A stretch of 64,000 bases of DNA from Anaerolineae bacterium (GTDB taxonomy: Bacteria > Chloroflexota > Anaerolineae > UBA3071), in NCBI GenBank assembly GCA_029907105.1, contig JARYMM010000006.1, positions 1-64,000 on the forward strand, in the 5' to 3' direction. The position numbers and the translations under genes are program-made. The notes under the pieces are model-generated. The model was given only the letters and a program-made list of their open reading frames with translations, ran no database searches and had not been told where the DNA came from. Positions 16,735-24,707 of this stretch are shown piece by piece (position 1 is the first letter of the stretch; every line of letters starts with the position of its first letter).

Positions 16735-18000
16735 ATGCCACGCGATTTCCAGCAGAACCTGGACAAGTACGCCGAAGTGATCCTGAAAGTGGGCGTCAAC
16801 CTGCAAGCCGGCCAACGGCTGCTCATCGGCTGGCCGGCCGCCGGGCTCTACGGCACGCCCATCGAGCTGGCCCCCCTGGTGCGCATCATCGCCAGGAAGG
16901 CCTACGAGATGGGTGCCCGACTGGTAGAGGTGCTCTGGAGCGACGATCAGATCCGCTTGATCCGCTTCCAGCACGCGGCCAGGGATACCTTCGCCGAGAT
17001 CCCCCGCTGGCGGGCGCAGGCAGCGATCGAAGCTGCCCAGGCCGGCGATGCCCTGCTGCGCCTCAGCGCCGAGGACCCGGACCTGCTCAGCGGGCAAGAC
17101 CCTGAGCTGATCGCCCTGGTCAACGCCACCAACGCCGAACACCTCACGCCCTTCTACCAGATGCTGACCAGAAACGCCATGAACTGGAGCATCGCCACCG
17201 CACCGGTCAGCGGCTGGACGGAGAAGCTTTTCCCCGATCTGCCTGCCGACGAAGCCCAGGCCCGCTTCTGGGATGCCCTCTTCCAGATTTGTCGCATCAC
17301 CGCCGACGACCCCATCGCCGCCTGGCAGGAGCACGTCCGCCAGTTGGTGGCCAGGAGCGAGACCCTCAACCGCAAGCAGTACGCAGCCCTGCACCTGACT
17401 GCGCCAGGCACCGATCTGACCATCGGCCTGCCCAAGCGGCACATCTGGTCGGGCGCCCGCATGCGCACCCAGGCCGGCATCGCTTTCACCGCCAACATCC
17501 CCACCGAAGAGGTCTTCACCATGCCCCACGCCGGCCAGACCGAGGGCATAGTCACCATGAGCAAGCCGCTGGCCTACGGCGGCGCGCTGATCGAGGGCAT
17601 CCGCATGACCTTTTCCGGGGGACGGCTGACCCGGCTGACCGCCGACAAGGGCGAACAGTACCTGCGCAAAGTGCTGGAGATAGACGAGGGCGCCCGGCGC
17701 CTGGGCGAGGTGGCGTTGGTGCCGCACAGCTCGCCCATCTCGCAGATGGGCAGGCTGTTCTACAACACCCTCATTGACGAAAACGCGGCCAGCCACATCG
17801 CCGTGGGGCGCGGGTTCCGTTTCGCTGTGCAGAACGGAGCAGCGATGTCCGACGAGGAGTTCGCCGCCATCGGCGGGAACTCCAGCAAGATCCACATTGA
17901 CTGCATGGTCGGTTCGGGCGAGATGGACGTGGACGGCCTGACCGCGGAGGGCATGGCCGAGCCGCTGATGCGCGCGGGGGAATGGGCGTTCGAGGTGTGA
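16735..18000 (+). CDS. M29 family aminopeptidase (AmpS/aminopeptidase T)
   Basis: 421 residues. Cytosolic metallo-aminopeptidase of the thermophilic M29 group, which removes N-terminal residues with a two-metal site. Ligand regions are visible: IPTEEVFTMPHAGQTEG, LGEVALVPHSSP, FYNTLIDENAASHIAVG and HIDCMVGSGEMDVDG. The ATG at 16735 has AAAGGAG seven bases upstream; the TTG at 16729 is a weaker choice. It ends six bases before the convergent trpS stop. Confidence 0.95.
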   Translation: MPRDFQQNLDKYAEVILKVGVNLQAGQRLLIGWPAAGLYGTPIELAPLVRIIARKAYEMGARLVEVLWSDDQIRLIRFQHAARDTFAEIPRWRAQAAIEAAQAGDALLRLSAEDPDLLSGQDPELIALVNATNAEHLTPFYQMLTRNAMNWSIATAPVSGWTEKLFPDLPADEAQARFWDALFQICRITADDPIAAWQEHVRQLVARSETLNRKQYAALHLTAPGTDLTIGLPKRHIWSGARMRTQAGIAFTANIPTEEVFTMPHAGQTEGIVTMSKPLAYGGALIEGIRMTFSGGRLTRLTADKGEQYLRKVLEIDEGARRLGEVALVPHSSPISQMGRLFYNTLIDENAASHIAVGRGFRFAVQNGAAMSDEEFAAIGGNSSKIHIDCMVGSGEMDVDGLTAEGMAEPLMRAGEWAFEV

Positions 18001-18005
18001 GAGTC

Positions 18006-19064
18006 TCAGTCCTGTTCCAGCTTCTTGCGCCGCCTTTCGGCGCGGCGGCTGATGCGGGTGAAGACGCGGCTTAAGCCCATGGCCTCCTTGGCCAGCCGCA
18101 ACGTCTCCGCCGCCTCCTCCCGCGTGCGCAACGTCCCTGCGTAGATGATCTCGTCCACCAGGCCGGCCTGGCCCTCATAGCAGGCACGCCGCTGGCGCAG
18201 GGGATCGAGAAAGGCGTTCAACGCCCGCGCCAGCTTCTCCTTCACCTCCACGTCCCCCACCTTCCCCTGCTGATAGCGCCGTTTCAAGTCCTCCACCTCC
18301 TCCCGGTCGGGGTTGAAGATGTCATGGTAGATGAAGACCGGGTTGCCCTCCACCGTGCCGGGGATGTGGGCATGGATACGCTTGGGATCGGTGTACATGC
18401 TGAAGACCTTCTTGCGCACCGTGGCCGCATCATCGGAAAGGAAGATGGCGTTGCCCAGGCTCTTGCTCATCTTGGCCTGACCATCGGTGCCGACCAGAGT
18501 GGGCACCTCCCCCACCATGCCCTGGGGAATGGGGAAGACCTCGCCGTAGAGGTAGTTGAAGCGGCGGGCGATCTCCGCCGCCAGCTCGACATGGGGCAGG
18601 TTGTCCTTGCCCACGGGCACCAGGTGCGCCCGCGGGGTGAGGATATCGGCAGCCTGCAACACCGGATAGCCCAGCAGGCCGAAGGGCATTTCCGTGAGCC
18701 CGGCGTCGCGGGCCATGTCCTTAAGGCTGGGCATCCGGCTCAGCCGCGGCACGGTGACCAGCATCTCGAAGAGCAGATTCAGCTCGTACACCTCGTGCAC
18801 CGCCGATTGCAGGTAGATGGTGGACTTCTCCGGGTCAATGCCCGAGGCCAGATAGTCCAGCACCATCTCCCGTGCCGTCTGGTCAATCTGCTCGATGGAC
18901 GCCTTGTCCGGTTTCGTGGTCAGCATGTTCAGGTCGGCGATGATGAAAAAGCATTCGTATTCGTCCTGCAGGGCCACGCGGTTCTTCAGGCTGCCCACGT
19001 AATGGCCCAGATGCATCTTGCCCGTCGGCCGGTCGCCGGTCAGTATGCGTTTTCGAGCTTCCAT
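18006..19064 (-). CDS. trpS: Tryptophanyl-tRNA synthetase
   Basis: 352 residues. Class I synthetase that charges tRNA-Trp. The HIGH-like motif is [13 protein letters not shown] and the KMSKS motif is [30 protein letters not shown] is the tryptophan/adenylate pocket region. It is transcribed alone behind a 340-bp leader that carries a T-box with a UGG specifier, so it should be induced by uncharged tRNA-Trp. Confidence 0.98.
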   Translation of the reverse strand: MEARKRILTGDRPTGKMHLGHYVGSLKNRVALQDEYECFFIIADLNMLTTKPDKASIEQIDQTAREMVLDYLASGIDPEKSTIYLQSAVHEVYELNLLFEMLVTVPRLSRMPSLKDMARDAGLTEMPFGLLGYPVLQAADILTPRAHLVPVGKDNLPHVELAAEIARRFNYLYGEVFPIPQGMVGEVPTLVGTDGQAKMSKSLGNAIFLSDDAATVRKKVFSMYTDPKRIHAHIPGTVEGNPVFIYHDIFNPDREEVEDLKRRYQQGKVGDVEVKEKLARALNAFLDPLRQRRACYEGQAGLVDEIIYAGTLRTREEAAETLRLAKEAMGLSRVFTRISRRAERRRKKLEQD

Positions 19065-19168
19065 TCTAGCCTCCCATCAGTATCTAATGCCCGGTATCCG
19101 ACACCCAGGCGGGGGGCAAGCAGCCCAAAATCCGCTGCCCATTTACGCCGGGTTGTCAGGCAGATACC

Positions 19169-19405
19169 AAAAGACCCCGCGTGCGACACGCGGTGTCTTT
19201 GCAGCCAGTCTCACTCGGCCTGGGCCAGATAACGGTGGCCTGTCCGGGAACGCCTACTGCGACCCACGTCGGTTCAGCGCCCAACTCCCCGGGCCATTCG
19301 CCGCCTGCGCTGGTGCCCCACTTCCACCTCGCAGGGGCTCTCTGCACCTCGCTTTGGCGGTTACTCGTCCGGTTCACAGTCGTTGCCGGGATCGGTTGTC
19401 CAGGC
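19169..19405 (-). ncRNA. T-box leader, specifier UGG (Trp)
   Basis: Read on the minus strand, the leader has GGACGAGTA and AGAGAGCC of stem I, then GAA-TGG-CCCGGGGAG, where TGG (19294-19296) takes the position of the specifier codon. AGTAGGCG and GGACAGGCCACCGTTATC of the stem II/III part follow. It ends in GACACCGCG, which fits the T-box ACCGCG core, inside a hairpin with a GGGGTCTTTT terminator end (19169-19200). The tryptophan specifier agrees with the gene downstream. Confidence 0.9.
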
Positions 19406-19407
19406 AC

Positions 19408-19436
19408 ATTATGCCACAAAACCCGATGCCTGTCAA
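19408..19436 (-). promoter_or_regulatory. Promoter of the trpS T-box leader
   Basis: On the minus strand TTGACA (19431-19436), 17-bp spacer, CATAAT (19408-19413). The transcript start would fall a few bases before the T-box. Confidence 0.8.
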
Positions 19437-19466
19437 ACAGAGCCATGCGCGGCACAGGCGCACCGT

Positions 19467-20087
19467 TTACAGTTTGCAGTTCGGAGTTCGAGGTTTGGAT
19501 TTTCTCCGCCGATCGTAGGCCGGCAACTGGGTGAGATGGCGGAGGAAGATCACGCCCAGGCCGCCGATGCCCAGCGCCATCGCCTGCGGAGAGACAAGGT
19601 GCAGCCGGTCGAACAGCCAGAAGACAGGCACCATGAGCACGGCCATGAGCATCACCGCCCGCGGGCTATCGCGCAATGGCAGATAAGCCAGACCCCACAG
19701 GGCGGCGCCGACGAAGGGCAGCAATGGCTGCTGCCAGAAGAACAGGCCCACCAGCGTGCCCAGCCCCATCCCGCCGTGGAAGCCGATGTAGACGGGCCAG
19801 CAATGTCCGGCCACGGCGGCCATGCCCGCTGCCGGCAATGCCCACGGCGTCCCTGCGAGCCGCAGCGCCAGCCAGGCGGCCAGCACACCCTTGCCCATGT
19901 CCACCAGGGCAGTGATAGCGCCGGCAACCACGCCGGCCAGGCGGTACACGTTGAGGCCACCGATGTGCCCGCTGCCGCTGAAGCGCACGTCCGGCTTCTT
20001 CAGCAGCCGCGTCACCACCACACCGGTGGGAAACGCACCGATGAGGTAACCGAGAACGGCGGCAACGAGCAGGCGACCGACGAGCAT
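19467..20087 (-). CDS. plsY: Glycerol-3-phosphate acyltransferase
   Basis: 206 residues from an ATG with AGGAGG upstream. PlsY acylates glycerol-3-phosphate from acyl-phosphate at the membrane. The three motifs are visible: SGSGHIGGLNVYRLAG (usually SGNIGATN), GMAAVAGHCWPVYIGFHGGMGLGT and the C-terminal membrane part. The first motif is atypical (IGGLNVYR in place of IGATNVLR). The last residues, KSKPRTPNCKL, are encoded by a CGAACTCCGAACTGCAAAC repeat and look acquired. It is followed upstream by a lipid kinase, so the two make a phospholipid pair. Confidence 0.85.
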   Translation of the reverse strand: MLVGRLLVAAVLGYLIGAFPTGVVVTRLLKKPDVRFSGSGHIGGLNVYRLAGVVAGAITALVDMGKGVLAAWLALRLAGTPWALPAAGMAAVAGHCWPVYIGFHGGMGLGTLVGLFFWQQPLLPFVGAALWGLAYLPLRDSPRAVMLMAVLMVPVFWLFDRLHLVSPQAMALGIGGLGVIFLRHLTQLPAYDRRRKSKPRTPNCKL

Positions 20088-20095
20088 TGTGCCTC

Positions 20096-21028
20096 CTAGC
20101 ACGCCACCCGCAACCGGCGGCGCAGCACGCTCACCTCCAGCCGGTGGGCGTCGGTGCGCATGATTTCCCCGTCCACGTGCACGGGCAGCCCCTGCGGCGA
20201 GGAGACAACGACGTGAGCGGCCCGATCCACCATCACCGTGGGCTGGGTGGCGTGAGTGCCGCGAATGAAGTAGGGGAGCAGGCGGAACATGGCGGGGCGG
20301 CTCACCTGGCGAGCCAGCGTTATGTCCAGCAAGCCGTCGTCCTGCACGGCCTGCGGGGCGATCATGAACATGCCGCCGGTGCGGCGGCCATTGGCCACCG
20401 AGGCCATGAGCAGCGGCAGCGTGCGCTCCTGCTCGTTGTAACACACGGTCACCACAGGCGCTTTGTAGTACAGGAAGATGGTTTTGAGCGCCGCCACCAG
20501 GAAGACCAGGGCCCCGCGCAGGTAGCGCAGCTTGTAGCTTTCCACCGTGGTGGCAGCATCGAAGCCGGCACCGAAGTTGTTACAGAAGTAGCGCACGTTC
20601 CCCAGCTCGTCCTGGACACGGCCCACATCCACCACTCTCGTCCGCCCGGCGGTCAGCACCCGACAGGCGGCGGGCACGTCGCCCACAGGCACGCCCATGC
20701 ACCAGGCGAAGTCGTTGCCCGTGCCGATAGGAATGAAGCCGAGGGTTCCGGCCGGCTCTCCCGCCTCCCAGGCCGGCGTGCCCAGGCTGGCCTCCATGAT
20801 ACCGTTGAGCACCTCATTGGCCATCCCATCGCCGCCCACGGCGGCGACGACCTCCCAGCCCTCCCGCACGGCCTGCGCCGCCTGGGCCACGGCCGACAGC
20901 GGCCCCGTCGTCTCGGCGATCTCGAACGTGGCTCCTGCTTCCCTCAGCGTCCGGCGGACGGCCTCTCCTGCCCGCCGCCCCGCTCCGCTGCCTGAGACGG
21001 GGTTGAGGATGACTTTGATCGTGGGCAT
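20096..21028 (-). CDS. Diacylglycerol/lipid kinase (YegS-DagK family)
   Basis: 310 residues. The catalytic domain has ILNPVSGSG, AVGGDGMANEVLNG and IPIGTGNDFAWCMGVP, which bind nucleotide and phosphate. The family phosphorylates diacylglycerol, phosphatidylglycerol or sphingoid lipids at the inner membrane face. Its stop is eight bases before the plsY start, so the two are one operon. Lipid specificity cannot be read from the sequence. Confidence 0.92.
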   Translation of the reverse strand: MPTIKVILNPVSGSGAGRRAGEAVRRTLREAGATFEIAETTGPLSAVAQAAQAVREGWEVVAAVGGDGMANEVLNGIMEASLGTPAWEAGEPAGTLGFIPIGTGNDFAWCMGVPVGDVPAACRVLTAGRTRVVDVGRVQDELGNVRYFCNNFGAGFDAATTVESYKLRYLRGALVFLVAALKTIFLYYKAPVVTVCYNEQERTLPLLMASVANGRRTGGMFMIAPQAVQDDGLLDITLARQVSRPAMFRLLPYFIRGTHATQPTVMVDRAAHVVVSSPQGLPVHVDGEIMRTDAHRLEVSVLRRRLRVAC

Positions 21029-21065
21029 ATTCCCCTCCGCTGCACGATGCGCTCGGCTGTTTTGA

Positions 21066-21122
21066 CGATAACAACACCACCGACGGCCTGGAGTTGCTGA
21101 CCTTCTCCCCAGGCCGTCGGTG
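21066..21122 (-). terminator. Terminator of the trehalose/sucrose operon
   Basis: A perfect 14-bp stem, CACCGACGGCCTGG (21078-21091) against CCAGGCCGTCGGTG (21109-21122), followed on the minus strand by the T-rich GTGTTGTTATCG. It lies between the second kinase and the lipid kinase. Confidence 0.7.
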
Positions 21123-21150
21123 ATGTGCAGAGGGGGCGAACAGCGCGCTC

Positions 21151-22134
21151 TCAGGCCATCTCCTCGTTCGCCAGGCGATTTATCGTGTCATATACAGCCT
21201 GCCGGTCAATGGAATCCGGCAAGGGGCCAACCGTGGTCAGCTTGCGCTCGACGATCTCGCGGGCGAACAGCGCACTGCGTTGCAGGGAATTCCCATCGAG
21301 CAGCGCCACCAGAAAGCCGGCCCAGAAGGCATCGCCGGCGCCGGTGGCATCCACAACCTGGACAGGCCGCGCCGGAATAGGCGTGATCCTTCCCTCCTCG
21401 GAGAGAAGGATGCCCCTGGCTCCCATGGTGAAAACCACAACCTTCGGACCCATCTCATGGAGCAGCGCAATGCTCTCTTCCGGCGCCCTGTCGCTGCCAA
21501 AGATGCGCCTGGCATCGTCCAGTGAGGGCTTGGTGATGGTGGCATAGCCCAGCATCCGGCGCAGGACGTCCTTCGCCTCCCGATAATCGGGCCAGATCTG
21601 AGGGCTGTAATTGGGATCGAGGGAGATGATCTTGCCATGTTGGTGGGCCAGTTGAAAGGCTCTCTCCACTGCTGCACGGGAGGGCTGCCGTGAAAGGGGC
21701 CAGGTAGAGGCATGGATCACCTTTGCCCGCTTGATGGCCCCCTCATCCACCTCCTGGGGCTCCAGGCGATAGTCGCCGCTGCGAAAGGCCTCGAAATCGG
21801 GCGTGCCCTGGGTGCGGGAAACGAACACAATGCTCGTGTGGACGCGGTGATCCATGATCAGGTAGTCGGTCACCACGCCGGCCCGCTGCAACTCCGCCTT
21901 GAGGAACTGACCGAAGGCTCCGATACCCGTCTTAGAGATGACTGCGGCGCGGCCGCCCAGCTTGGCCACGTTCACGGCGATGTTGGCCGGCGAGCCGCCC
22001 TGCACCTTGCGGAACGTACAGGCGTGACGCAGCGAGTCGGTCTCTTCGACAGAGATGAAATCAATCAGTGTCTCGCCGATGGCCAGAACGTCCAGATCAC
22101 CTTTCAGGACACTCAGCTTTGGCAATGCTCCCAT
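21151..22134 (-). CDS. PfkB-family sugar kinase (fructokinase-like)
   Basis: 327 residues from an ATG with GGAGG upstream, overlapping the end of the SPS fusion by 38 bp. Ribokinase/fructokinase fold: GETLIDFI, GGSPANIAVNVAKLG, ISLDPNYSPQIWPD and the catalytic VVDATGAGDAFWAG. It is clearly paralogous to the kinase domain fused to SPS next door, but keeps the normal catalytic motif. In this context it probably phosphorylates fructose released from sucrose. Sugar choice is inference. Confidence 0.9.
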   Translation of the reverse strand: MGALPKLSVLKGDLDVLAIGETLIDFISVEETDSLRHACTFRKVQGGSPANIAVNVAKLGGRAAVISKTGIGAFGQFLKAELQRAGVVTDYLIMDHRVHTSIVFVSRTQGTPDFEAFRSGDYRLEPQEVDEGAIKRAKVIHASTWPLSRQPSRAAVERAFQLAHQHGKIISLDPNYSPQIWPDYREAKDVLRRMLGYATITKPSLDDARRIFGSDRAPEESIALLHEMGPKVVVFTMGARGILLSEEGRITPIPARPVQVVDATGAGDAFWAGFLVALLDGNSLQRSALFAREIVERKLTTVGPLPDSIDRQAVYDTINRLANEEMA

Positions 22135-24577
22135 TTCGCAGGGCCTCCAATTGCCGGTAGATGGCCTGACGATCAATCAGACGCTGAACGTGGCCGACCT
22201 CGCGCAGTTTGAGCGCCGCCACCTCATGGGCAAAGCGCACACAGAAGGGCCAGGATCGGCCATCGAGACGGGCGACGAGCAACCCCGCCCAGAAGGCATC
22301 GCGCCCTCCGGTCACACTGACCACCTGCACCAGCGGCAGCGGCCCTACCCGTTCAACTGTTGTGCCCTCAGAGACGGTCACCAAGCCGCCGCTGCGGGTG
22401 ACGATAACCACCTTCGCCCCCAGGCTGTGGAACTGGCGCAGGCAGGCGGCCTCCAGATCGTCTTCCTCCATATTGGGATCGAACAGCCGCCGTGCGTCTT
22501 TCAGAGAGGGCTTGACGATGGTTACATAGGGCAGTATCTGCGCCAGCACCTCCCAGGCCTCCACTTTGTCCGGCCAAACTCGGGAGCTATAGTTCGGGTC
22601 CAGCGAGACCAGCTTGCCTTCCCGATGAGCCAGCCGCAGCGCCCGGCGGATGGCCGAACGCGCTGGCTCATGCGCCAGCGCAAAACAGGAGGTATGCACC
22701 GCTCGGGCGCGAGCGATCAACTCCTCGGAGACATCGTGCAAGGTCAACAGCACGTCAGCACCCCGATTGACCTGAAAGTCAGGCACACCGGTCGTTTGGG
22801 TCGAGAACACACTGGTCGTCGGCTTCTCGGTGGTGTGGAGCAGGGCCTCTGTGCTCACGCCGTGGCGCTGAAGCTGTTCCTCCAGGAACTCGCCAAAACG
22901 GTCCACACCGACCTTGGAGAGCACCGCCGATCGGGCCCCAAGCTTGGCCACGTAGACGGCCACGTTGGCTGGCTGCCCGCCCAGATAGCGAGTGAAGCGG
23001 TGAGCTGAGCGCAGCGAATTGACCCGCTCGTGAGAGATGAAATCCACCAGCGTCTCTCCCACAGCCAGCACGTCGAGCTTGAAGTAGAGATCATCCAATT
23101 CGTTGAGCGTCACATCGTTCTCCACACGCGGGTCGAGGAAATAGGGATGGATGGGGAGAGGAGGAGAAAGGTGGCTTCTCCTTGCCCCCTTGTCTTCCCG
23201 CCCCCTTGTCAGAGCCTGCAGGTAGCCCTCTGCCGTGCGCTGCCAGGTGTAACAGGCCAGGACGCGCTGACGGCCTGCCTCGGCGTAGTGCTGCCAGAGA
23301 CCGGGGTTGCTGACCAGAGCAAACAGACTGGCGCTAACCTCCTCAAGATCGGTAGGGTCAATCAAAAGCCCATATTCCTCGTCACCCTGGCGCAGGCTCT
23401 CGCTGGGGCCGCCAAACTTGGTGACCACTGCTGGTAAACCAGCAGCCATGGCCTCAAGCGGAGCCAGCCCAAAGGGCTCATAGAGCGCCGGCAGGACAAA
23501 TATCGAGCGCAACCTGGCAAAAAAGCGGTAACCCGCCGCCAGGGCGCCCTGCCCCTGCAATGCGAACATGGAGACCTGGCCGCGCAGCTGCTCCCGTTCG
23601 ATGACCTCCATCAGGCTATCCAACACCGCCCGTTCCGTGTCTCCAGCATCCCGATAATCTCGGAGCGGATCTTCCAGGTCGCCGGTGATGATCACCAGGT
23701 TCGCCTGCTGGCGCAGCTCTGGACTGGAGGCAAAGGCCTTCACCAATCCAAGGTGGTTCTTCTTGGCATCCAGACGGCTGGAGGCGATGATACAGGGCAG
23801 ACGCAAACGCTCAGGCCACAGATCGCGGGCCAGAGCCGCTCTGATATGGGCGTGGACGGCCTCCTCTTCGCAATGGCGAGCGGCACGATCGAAGATGTCC
23901 ATGTTCACGCCCGGTGGCACAACGGCAAACCGTGCGTCATCTGTCCAGTCCACCGCACCCCGATAGGCGTTATGGCTGTACTGGCTGTAACGCTCCTGGG
24001 CAGTGCTGGTAATGTTGACTACGGAACGGTTCATGGCCAGCCGTTCGGCCGCCAGGCGGCGCGCAAAGTGATAGCGAGCATCCATCTCGGCCAGGTTGCC
24101 GCGCGTGACGTGTAGTTTGTCCATCTTCTGGGCACACAGCGAATGGGCAGTGAAGGTGAAGGGCACGCCGGTTTCCGCCTCTATGAGCACGCCGCACAGC
24201 CCGCCATCGCCGTAGTGCGTGGTCAAGGCATCCGGCAGACGGCCTTCTTGGCGGTAGAAGGCCAGGATGTTGGGAACCCAGTCCCGCACCAGGTGCGGCC
24301 ACAGCTCTTCTTTGGGCAGGAAATGAGGGGGGCCGGCCGGCAAGCGCACGATACGCACGTCGGGCACGCCGGGATAAGCGTCGAACGGTTCGGCGAACTC
24401 CGGCCACTGCGGGTCTACGATCTGCCGCGTCAGGATGTCCACCCGATGGCCCATCTCAGCCATGGCCAGCGCCAGTTGTTTCACGTAGACAAGCTGCCCG
24501 CCAAAGTCAGGATGCGCCGTCCAGTAGCTGTCCTGAGGATCGAAATTACCCTGGGGGTTGACAAAAGCGATGTGCAT
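22097..24577 (-). CDS. Sucrose-phosphate synthase (GT4) fused to a degenerate PfkB kinase domain
   Basis: 826 residues from ATG 24577 with GAAGGGA upstream. Residues 1-460 match bacterial sucrose-phosphate synthase of the Halothermothrix type: FVNPQGNFDPQDSYWTAHPD, FGGQLVYVKQL, THYGDGGL, SSRLDAKKNH and the GT4 EPFGLAPLEAMAAGLPAVV. Residues from about 505 to the end are a PfkB kinase with LDVLAVGETLVDFI and GGQPANVAVYVAKLG. The usual GAGDAF is here TGGRDAF, keeping only the final Asp. The linker (REDKGARRSHLSPPLPIHP) is encoded by a palindromic low-complexity stretch. No sucrose-phosphatase domain is present. The kinase part may be regulatory or altered in specificity. Confidence 0.9.
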   Translation of the reverse strand: MHIAFVNPQGNFDPQDSYWTAHPDFGGQLVYVKQLALAMAEMGHRVDILTRQIVDPQWPEFAEPFDAYPGVPDVRIVRLPAGPPHFLPKEELWPHLVRDWVPNILAFYRQEGRLPDALTTHYGDGGLCGVLIEAETGVPFTFTAHSLCAQKMDKLHVTRGNLAEMDARYHFARRLAAERLAMNRSVVNITSTAQERYSQYSHNAYRGAVDWTDDARFAVVPPGVNMDIFDRAARHCEEEAVHAHIRAALARDLWPERLRLPCIIASSRLDAKKNHLGLVKAFASSPELRQQANLVIITGDLEDPLRDYRDAGDTERAVLDSLMEVIEREQLRGQVSMFALQGQGALAAGYRFFARLRSIFVLPALYEPFGLAPLEAMAAGLPAVVTKFGGPSESLRQGDEEYGLLIDPTDLEEVSASLFALVSNPGLWQHYAEAGRQRVLACYTWQRTAEGYLQALTRGREDKGARRSHLSPPLPIHPYFLDPRVENDVTLNELDDLYFKLDVLAVGETLVDFISHERVNSLRSAHRFTRYLGGQPANVAVYVAKLGARSAVLSKVGVDRFGEFLEEQLQRHGVSTEALLHTTEKPTTSVFSTQTTGVPDFQVNRGADVLLTLHDVSEELIARARAVHTSCFALAHEPARSAIRRALRLAHREGKLVSLDPNYSSRVWPDKVEAWEVLAQILPYVTIVKPSLKDARRLFDPNMEEDDLEAACLRQFHSLGAKVVIVTRSGGLVTVSEGTTVERVGPLPLVQVVSVTGGRDAFWAGLLVARLDGRSWPFCVRFAHEVAALKLREVGHVQRLIDRQAIYRQLEALRNGSIAKAECPER
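23150..23216. repeat. Low-complexity inverted repeat encoding the SPS-PfkB linker
   Basis: GGAGAGGAGGAGAAAGG faces CTTCTCCTTGCCCCCTTGTC; GCCCCCTTGTC occurs twice. It has the same style as the purine-rich intergenic repeat at 11.1 kb. It lies exactly between the two domains. Confidence 0.65.
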
Positions 24578-24707
24578 TCTGTCCCTTCCATGGGACATGG
24601 ACGAACACGGATCGGGATTAAGGTGACAGTCACCTGGTCAGCCAGATGTTGCGTCTCTCTGCAAAAAGCCTCCCGCATTTAGGCCAGGAAGTGACTGTCA
24701 CCACGTT
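24578..24707. repeat. Inverted repeat GGTGACAGTCAC between treS and the SPS gene
   Basis: GGTGACAGTCAC at 24622-24633 and GTGACTGTCACC at 24691-24702 are perfect 12-bp inverted copies about 57 bp apart. The space between has no gene. This resembles REP-type or non-autonomous elements and would fold the intercistronic mRNA. Confidence 0.7.

Noticed and set aside
16282-17895. 537-residue minus-strand ORF
   Set aside because: Antisense shadow of yjbQ and the M29 aminopeptidase.
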